A DNA stretch of 7,571 nt, taken from positions 1 to 7,571 of the forward strand of contig DOQE01000017.1 in the NCBI GenBank assembly GCA_003512585.1, read 5' to 3'. Below the pieces are notes generated by a model. The model saw only the letters and a list, made by a program, of their open reading frames with translations. It was not told where the DNA came from and did not search any database. A program made the translations under genes and the position numbers. Positions 1 to 4,535 of the stretch are shown here, piece after piece. The stretch comes from Bacillota bacterium (GTDB lineage: Bacteria; Bacillota_I; Bacilli_A; RFN20; CAG-826). Position 1 is the stretch's first letter; each line of letters starts with the position of its first letter.

Positions 1-80
1 CTCCCATCATTTTTGAATTTCTTTTAAAAGTGAAGAAAGCCTTGATTGTTTTATGTTTGAATTTGTATTAATTTAATTCC
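1..80. other. Upstream flank, no assignable gene
   Basis: No complete gene is visible. The frame starting at base 3 is open for 22 codons to a TAA at 69-71 and could be the tail of an upstream gene, but it is too short and featureless to assign. On the - strand an ATG at about position 11 reads out of the window and cannot be judged either. A possible weak promoter at the right-hand end is listed separately. Confidence 0.5.
42..71 (+). promoter_or_regulatory. Possible weak promoter of the DUF3899-like gene
   Basis: TTGATT (42-47) is followed after 18 bases by TATTAA (66-71), a plausible but imperfect sigma-A-type -35/-10 pair. Transcription would start near 78-80, directly before the ATG at 81, giving a leaderless or nearly leaderless message. 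This fits the lack of a Shine-Dalgarno sequence. Such matches arise readily by chance in AT-rich DNA, so confidence is low. Confidence 0.25.
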
Positions 81-482
81 ATGAATGAAAGAAGGAAAAA
101 AACAATTATCTCGTTTCTACTCTCTTTGCTAATTTCAGGCGTGGTTTTTGTTATTGTTTTCTTTGCTAGGAGAAATTATTTAATCTCAGGGTATTGCGAT
201 GCCTTTTTTGTTAGTGGTATCGTTAGCCTTGCAATACCTGTTTTTATTCTTTTAATTCGAACCGGAAGCTTCGATGTATTGAATTATGGCATGTATAGAT
301 TTTTTGAATCTTTCAAGAAAGATAAAGAAAAAAGGTGGGATTCGGCTTTAGATTATAAAAATTATTTTGGGGAAAAAAGAGAAAAAAATAAGCCAGTTGT
401 CTACCCTTATTTTATCATTGGTTTTACTTTATTTTTGGTGTCTATAATTTTGCTTTCTATTTTTTATTCTTCTATCAACTAG
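81..482 (+). CDS. DUF3899-like small membrane protein
   Basis: A 133-residue membrane protein of unknown function. Three hydrophobic stretches are visible at about residues 10-29, 40-60 and 106-130. A basic N-terminus (NERRKK) comes before the first, and a charged segment rich in K, E and R (about 76-104) lies between the second and third. The motif GSFDVLNYG at 62-70, just after helix 2, together with the size and layout, recalls the DUF3899 family of short Gram-positive and Mollicutes membrane proteins. That match is from memory, not a search. The ATG at 81 is the only sensible start: an in-frame TAA lies at 69-71 and the next Met is residue 71. There is no purine-rich ribosome binding site upstream. 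A terminator overlapping the stop codon separates it from the Opp genes, so it is probably not part of that operon and its location gives no functional clue. Confidence 0.75.
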   Translation: MNERRKKTIISFLLSLLISGVVFVIVFFARRNYLISGYCDAFFVSGIVSLAIPVFILLIRTGSFDVLNYGMYRFFESFKKDKEKRWDSALDYKNYFGEKREKNKPVVYPYFIIGFTLFLVSIILLSIFYSSIN

Positions 483-534
483 CTTTTTTATTTGTACTTG
501 CCTAAAAATTATTAAAAAATAGTTGCTTTTTTTT
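476..534 (+). terminator. Rho-independent terminator overlapping the stop codon of the DUF3899-like gene
   Basis: CAACTA (476-481) pairs with TAGTTG (520-525), and TTTTTTA (484-490) pairs with TAAAAAA (513-519). Together they form a 13-bp stem interrupted only by a GC bulge at 482-483, with a 22-base loop. One base later an uninterrupted run of eight T follows (527-534). The stem is AT-rich and the loop long, so efficiency is uncertain, but the stem plus T-tract is the expected layout. The left arm contains part of the TAG stop codon (480-482). Confidence 0.6.
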
Positions 535-554
535 CTACGTGTGGTTTCCTTTTA

Positions 555-578
555 GCACGCGTTATACTTTTGCGCGTG
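555..578 (+). promoter_or_regulatory. Inverted repeat around a putative -10 box upstream of oppA (candidate promoter/operator)
   Basis: CACGCG (556-561) and CGCGTG (573-578) form a perfect 6-bp inverted repeat separated by 11 bases. TATACT (563-568), a good -10 candidate, lies between the arms. The arms are CpG-rich inside otherwise AT-rich intergenic DNA. No convincing -35 lies 16-18 bases upstream of TATACT, so promoter use would need help or the call is wrong. A dyad over the -10 is a typical place for a repressor operator. The sequence does not match an operator I know. An RNA hairpin is an alternative only if transcription starts further upstream. Confidence 0.4.
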
Positions 579-628
579 TATTAAACTTGATTTAAAAGCA
601 GAATTTAAAAAAGAAAGGAAAAACGACT

Positions 629-3256
629 ATGAACAAAAAAGGATTATTACTCTTTGCTCTCTCGGCTGGATTAGTCTTAACTGGTTGTGGCGACAATAGT
701 GCTAGTTCAAGTTCAAAAACTAACACTGGTTCATCTTCAAGTTCATCTACTGGCGGTTCATCTGAATATTGGTCTGAAACCGATTCAGGCAAAAATGCCG
801 ATGGATATGCTGATTTTTCTGAATTAGATTGGAAAGAAAAATCTAAGATTCTCTATTCGCTAGAGAAATATTCAATGGAGAATTTCACTGGCGGCATCCC
901 TTTGTATGACGATGCTTCTTTTGAACAATTTTCAAAAAGGATTACCCTTCCATCTACTAAATACCAAACCAACTATGGCTTTGGCACAGGCTATGGGACA
1001 ATTGACCCGGCCGGGGATATGTATGATGGGCCAATTAGCGAAGCCAAATCGGAATGGAAATCGTATTTTCATGGCTATACCAATACCGATTCCGGTACTT
1101 TCAATGGCTGGGATTCGACAGGATCTGATGTTACCGACCGTATGTCAATGATTACTTCCGGATATTTTGGAGTTAAAGCCAATGCCGCGAATACTTCTTA
1201 TTCCTGGGTTGGGTCTTTATCGAAAACAGATGCTCCAATCATGCTTGATGCGAATGGCAATGTCGTTGAAAATCCAAGCGAAGACCAAACTTCTCAATTC
1301 TGGAGAGTAAAGCTTCATTATGGAAAAGGCTATACCTACCATACTTCATCTACTTCTAAATATAAAAAGTATGATGGTAGGGAAGTTGCTCTAGAAGACT
1401 ATTTGACTCCTTTTAAGGCCATGTTAAATAACAGGCTTACTAGATTTGCCGAACTTGTTTCTGATACTTCTGGCTTCCAAGGAGCCATGGAATATGTTTA
1501 TAACACCTCTGCCCATAGCAAGGATTGGAAAGAATCTGGAGTCGGAATTCAAATAAATGAAGAAGAAGGTGCCTTAGATTTTACCTTCATTCAACCAAAG
1601 TCAAAAAGCTTTGCCAGGACCTCCTTATCTTCTGGACTTTATTCTCCGATTCCCCAAGAATTCTTGGATGATATTGGCGGAGCCAAAAATTATGGTACTT
1701 ATGTAACTTCTTCAAGCGGAAGTTATACCGATGTTTTCGATAACATCCTTTCCTTTGGACCATATGTTCCTGAATATTGGCAAAAAGGAAAACAATTGGT
1801 ATTTAAGAAAAACTCCGATTATTTCGAGGCTTCCGATTATCATTTTGCTGGTTATAGCGAAGTTGTGTTTGAAGGCGAAAAGGCCGACGAACAAGCCTAT
1901 CAAGCTTTCTTGAAGAACGAACTTGACGAAGTTACAATCCCCGTCTCTCAATTAAAGAATCATAAAAACGATGAAAGGGTTTATCGTACTGAAGGAAGCA
2001 CGATTATTAAGCTAAACCTTAATACGACTACTCCCGAAGAATGGGAAAAACTCTTTGGGGTAAACGGAACCGTTTATAAACACAACGAGAAGAATTATTG
2101 GGATACTAAGCCCATTATGAGCAATGAATATTTCTTAACTGGTCTATATTTTTCTATAAACCGTAAAGAACTTGCCGATGCCGCCGGACGTAACCCAGCC
2201 ATGGCTTATTTATCTAACGCCTACATGCTTGACCCATCCGGTACCCAAAGTTATCGCGATTCCATATATGGAAAAAGTGTCATTCGCCCATATCAAGAAG
2301 CTTCTAACAACGAATATTGTTATTCTGCCGACCTTGCCCAAAAATACTTCAAAAGAGCCGGTGATGAATTGATTAAAAATGGCGATTATGAAAGAGGAGA
2401 AAAGATTACAATCCTTGGACTATATCGTTACCAAACCACGATCGATAATCTTGGCAATTATATTAAGAGCTATGTCGAAGATAGCTTTAATAAAGCTAAT
2501 AAAGAGTCAGGACTTACCTTGGAACTAAAATTAGAAGTTGCCGGTAGTCAATATACCGATGCTTATACAAAGATGGATCATGGGGAATTCGATTTTGCCG
2601 AAGGTGCAATCTCTGGCAATGTTTTGAATCCTTTAGACTTCATGTCTACTATCTCTTCTACTAAATCGCTAAACCAAGGATTCTGCCTTAACTGGGGTAG
2701 TCCAACCGACGAAATGTCTAATCATCCTGCTATTTATCAAGGAAAGAGGTATTCATTTGATGCCCTTTGGAGCGCTTCCCAAGGATTTACTCCTTTAGAT
2801 AATGGGGTTTCTTCTCCAATCGCCGGTAATCAAGAAATGTATTCTGGGACTGGAACAGAAGAAGGCTATGTTGTCTTCAAGGCCACTTATCCAGAAGGCG
2901 CGACCGATGAATACGGTAGGTCATTATATGAATTCTCCGCTAAAGATGTTGCTCTTCTATTTGGAAATACGGAAAATACCGAAAGCGGTTCTTATGTCTA
3001 TGATCCGAGAGTAAAATTTAGCCAAAGTGAAAATGGCTATATAAAAATGATCATGCCTAAAGATCTTATTCAGAGTGCTGCCAATCAAGCATTCACCTCT
3101 TCTTCTAGCCAAATCTTTAATTATTTCAATATTTATTTTGCTCTTGTCTATAAGATTAAAAGAGGCAACAACGTTATTACCAAATCGATTCAAATTTCTT
3201 CGGTAGGGAAATTTACTGATTTTGGAATGACACCGGCTGTTAATAAGAATAAATAA
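629..3256 (+). CDS. oppA: Peptide ABC transporter substrate-binding lipoprotein, SBP_bac_5 family (OppA-like), enlarged
   Basis: An extracytoplasmic binding protein that captures peptides and hands them to the OppBC channel. A lipoprotein signal with lipobox LTGC (Cys20) is followed by a Ser/Thr/Gly linker (24-45) acting as a spacer from the membrane. SBP_bac_5 hallmarks are in order: a Gly-Pro-Tyr plus Trp/Gly strand-turn followed by a Lys-Asn-x-x-Tyr-Phe element (about 376-400), the segment GLYFSINRKELADA (505-518), an Ala-rich helix and AGDELIKNG (565-586), and FDFAEG with NPLDF (654-671), where the family has its DF...NPL..F motif. The protein has 875 residues against roughly 530-620 for a usual OppA. 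The excess lies at the N-terminus (about 46-190) and in a Gly/Ser/Tyr-rich, probably beta-rich C-terminus (about 735-875). The start is supported by AAGAAAGGAA at 611-620, with AGGA ending 9 bases before the ATG. Substrate is inferred from family and neighbours; family members also bind other solutes, so peptide specificity is not certain. Confidence 0.9.
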   Translation: MNKKGLLLFALSAGLVLTGCGDNSASSSSKTNTGSSSSSSTGGSSEYWSETDSGKNADGYADFSELDWKEKSKILYSLEKYSMENFTGGIPLYDDASFEQFSKRITLPSTKYQTNYGFGTGYGTIDPAGDMYDGPISEAKSEWKSYFHGYTNTDSGTFNGWDSTGSDVTDRMSMITSGYFGVKANAANTSYSWVGSLSKTDAPIMLDANGNVVENPSEDQTSQFWRVKLHYGKGYTYHTSSTSKYKKYDGREVALEDYLTPFKAMLNNRLTRFAELVSDTSGFQGAMEYVYNTSAHSKDWKESGVGIQINEEEGALDFTFIQPKSKSFARTSLSSGLYSPIPQEFLDDIGGAKNYGTYVTSSSGSYTDVFDNILSFGPYVPEYWQKGKQLVFKKNSDYFEASDYHFAGYSEVVFEGEKADEQAYQAFLKNELDEVTIPVSQLKNHKNDERVYRTEGSTIIKLNLNTTTPEEWEKLFGVNGTVYKHNEKNYWDTKPIMSNEYFLTGLYFSINRKELADAAGRNPAMAYLSNAYMLDPSGTQSYRDSIYGKSVIRPYQEASNNEYCYSADLAQKYFKRAGDELIKNGDYERGEKITILGLYRYQTTIDNLGNYIKSYVEDSFNKANKESGLTLELKLEVAGSQYTDAYTKMDHGEFDFAEGAISGNVLNPLDFMSTISSTKSLNQGFCLNWGSPTDEMSNHPAIYQGKRYSFDALWSASQGFTPLDNGVSSPIAGNQEMYSGTGTEEGYVVFKATYPEGATDEYGRSLYEFSAKDVALLFGNTENTESGSYVYDPRVKFSQSENGYIKMIMPKDLIQSAANQAFTSSSSQIFNYFNIYFALVYKIKRGNNVITKSIQISSVGKFTDFGMTPAVNKNK
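698..763 (+). repeat. Low-complexity Ser/Thr/Gly linker coding tract in oppA
   Basis: Residues 24-45 of the lipoprotein are almost all Ser, Thr and Gly, coded by near-repeats of TCATCT, AGTTCA and TCAAGT. GGTTCATCT occurs twice (728-736 and 755-763). This is the disordered tether expected after a lipidated cysteine. Such tracts often vary in length between strains through slippage, which is an inference here. Confidence 0.7.
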
Positions 3257-3257
3257 T

Positions 3258-3273
3258 TAACGATTTAACGATT
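3258..3273 (+). repeat. Tandem 8-bp duplication TAACGATT
   Basis: TAACGATT occurs twice without a gap (3258-3265 and 3266-3273), directly after the oppA stop codon and just before the terminator hairpin. TAACGAT recurs at 3403-3409 over the oppB start. It may be a small slippage duplication. No function is evident. Confidence 0.5.
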
Positions 3274-3313
3274 AGAGCCGTCTTGAATAAAAATTCTTGG
3301 CGGCTCTTTCTTT
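3274..3313 (+). terminator. Intercistronic rho-independent terminator after oppA
   Basis: AGAGCCGTC (3274-3282) pairs with GGCGGCTCT (3299-3307), one pair being a G-U wobble. A symmetric TT/TT internal loop follows, then GAAT (3285-3288) pairs with ATTC (3293-3296) around an AAAA loop. TTCTTT (3308-3313) gives a short, interrupted T-tract. The stem is strong and GC-rich, but the T-tract is imperfect, so partial read-through into oppB is likely. Such a hairpin can also protect the 3' end of the oppA message. Confidence 0.8.
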
Positions 3314-3324
3314 GCTTGTTAAAA

Positions 3325-3344
3325 AGAATATCTAGGTATATTCT
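3325..3344 (+). promoter_or_regulatory. Palindrome in the -35 region of the oppB promoter (candidate operator)
   Basis: AGAATAT (3325-3331) and ATATTCT (3338-3344) form a perfect 7-bp inverted repeat around the 6-base centre CTAGGT. It ends nine bases before the TATAAT -10 box, so it occupies where a -35 would be. A second signal overlaps it: TCTAGG at 3331-3336 and again at 3342-3347, an 11-base (one helical turn) direct repeat. The layout suits a dimeric regulator. The sequence differs from the oppA palindrome and does not resemble a CodY box. Confidence 0.4.
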
Positions 3345-3350
3345 AGGCCG

Positions 3351-3359
3351 TGATATAAT
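3351..3359 (+). promoter_or_regulatory. Extended -10 promoter for oppBCD
   Basis: TGATATAAT is a perfect extended -10 element (TGn plus TATAAT at 3354-3359). No recognisable -35 lies at the right distance, which extended -10 promoters tolerate. The predicted transcript start near 3366 would give a 5' leader of about 42 bases before the oppB ATG. It sits just downstream of the oppA terminator, so the permease and ATPase genes can be transcribed independently of oppA. Confidence 0.65.
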
Positions 3360-3391
3360 TTATATTGCTATGGACTTATTTAATAAGTGCC

Positions 3392-3397
3392 AAGGAG
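3392..3397 (+). promoter_or_regulatory. Ribosome binding site deciding the oppB start
   Basis: AAGGAG is a full Shine-Dalgarno core lying 10 bases before the ATG at 3408. An in-frame GTG at 3387 would translate through this site itself and has no ribosome binding site of its own, so the ATG is the start. Confidence 0.85.
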
Positions 3398-3407
3398 AAA
3401 AATAACG

Positions 3408-4532
3408 ATGAAAGATTCAGTAAAATATGTAATAGAAAGGATATTGTTCATTTTTTTGACCGCGTTCATTATTCTTTCTATTACTTACATTTTGCTTCAG
3501 TGCTTGCCGATACAGCCAATGACTAGCCAAGCGACTGAAGAATTTAGGTTTTGGGAAAACCAAGTCAGGTTGGGCTTTTATTATTCAATTGATCGTAGCA
3601 AAATCGGTACGGAAGTTGATGGGGCTAAATATTTTGTTGAGGACTTTGAAAAACTTAACAATATATTGAACAACGCTGGCGATTATGCCCAAGCTACCGT
3701 TTCCACTGGGTCTGGTTCTACTACTTATTATTATATCCCTTATCCAATCATGACTCGTTATTTTGTTTGGATCAAAAATATTTTCACCGCTTGGGATTGG
3801 GGTACTTCGACTTCTGTCTCGTTAAACCAACCAGCCATTGCCATTTTAATGGAAGGTTTACCTTATTCTATGAGGCTTAATATTGTCTCCATTATTATTT
3901 CTGTTCCTCTTGGCTTAGGGCTTGGTGTTTTGGCAGCCTTAAAGAAAAATACTTGGGTTGATACATTAGTTTCTACCATTATCATGATATTTATTTCGGT
4001 ACCTTCCTTTGTATTGATTTCTTTTTTGCTAATTTGGTTTGGGAGTATTTCAGGCTTTCCAATCCAGTGGCCTTCCGATGCGGCTGCTGCAGCTAATCCA
4101 GCCTTGGCAATAAAAGCCTACATTATTCCCGTTATGGCTTTGTCATTTGGCTCCGTTTGCTCTTTTGCCCGTTATACTAGAGCCGAGCTTTGTGAGATTA
4201 TGTCTAGCGAGTTTTTGCTTTTGGCTAGAACAAAAGGCCTAACAAAAGGACAATCCGTCATCCGTCATGCCTTAAGGAATTCATTGGTTCCTATCGTTCC
4301 AATGATTATAGCCCAATTCATTGGGATTTTATCTGGCTCGATGGTTCTTGAACAAATTTATGGCATTCCTGGAATCGGTTCCTTATTTGTAAAAGCACTT
4401 AACGCGAAAGATTATCCAGTTATCATGGTTGATATGGCTATTTATACAACAATTGGGTTATTTGCGACTTTAATTATAGATTTAAGCTATGGGATTGTTG
4501 ATCCTCGTATCAGAATGGGGGCGAAGAAATAG
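3408..4532 (+). CDS. oppB: Oligopeptide ABC transporter permease (OppB-like)
   Basis: One half of the transmembrane channel of the peptide importer, pairing with OppC. The 374-residue protein has six hydrophobic segments at about 12-32, 153-179, 187-214, 236-256, 294-316 and 340-362. The coupling (EAA) loop at about 260-295 is clear: a Glu-rich start, ARTKGL (273-278), then HALRNSLVP (287-295), the usual contact with the ATPase. The C-terminal YGIVDPRIR (361-369) is the family's Tyr...D-P-R-hydrophobic-R ending. The first outside loop keeps the LGFYYSID (55-62) and RYFVWI...WDWGTS (117-134) elements that flank the usual short loop, but about 50 residues (64-114, Gly/Ser/Thr/Tyr-rich) sit between them. 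This explains the length above the usual 305-335. Three bases separate it from oppC, so translation is probably coupled. The start is the ATG after AAGGAG, not the upstream GTG. Confidence 0.92.
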   Translation: MKDSVKYVIERILFIFLTAFIILSITYILLQCLPIQPMTSQATEEFRFWENQVRLGFYYSIDRSKIGTEVDGAKYFVEDFEKLNNILNNAGDYAQATVSTGSGSTTYYYIPYPIMTRYFVWIKNIFTAWDWGTSTSVSLNQPAIAILMEGLPYSMRLNIVSIIISVPLGLGLGVLAALKKNTWVDTLVSTIIMIFISVPSFVLISFLLIWFGSISGFPIQWPSDAAAAANPALAIKAYIIPVMALSFGSVCSFARYTRAELCEIMSSEFLLLARTKGLTKGQSVIRHALRNSLVPIVPMIIAQFIGILSGSMVLEQIYGIPGIGSLFVKALNAKDYPVIMVDMAIYTTIGLFATLIIDLSYGIVDPRIRMGAKK

Positions 4533-4535
4533 TTT

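Noticed and set aside
3..71. Tail of an upstream gene in the frame from base 3
   Set aside because: Only 22 codons, with no recognisable motif. A chance open stretch cannot be excluded.
592..792. 66-residue - strand open frame at the oppA 5' end
   Set aside because: It overlaps the oppA ribosome binding site, signal peptide and serine linker. Its acidic and hydrophobic runs are the complement of those tracts.
1712..1951. 79-residue - strand open frame over oppA
   Set aside because: It lies opposite the best SBP_bac_5 motifs of oppA and is a shadow of that coding sequence.
3325..3344. CodY box
   Set aside because: The palindrome lacks the AATTTTC/GAAAATT pattern; only the general AT-rich dyad form is shared.
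3387..3407. GTG start that would add seven residues to OppB
   Set aside because: The added codons run through the AAGGAG ribosome binding site, and the GTG has no ribosome binding site of its own. The ATG at 3408 has ideal spacing.
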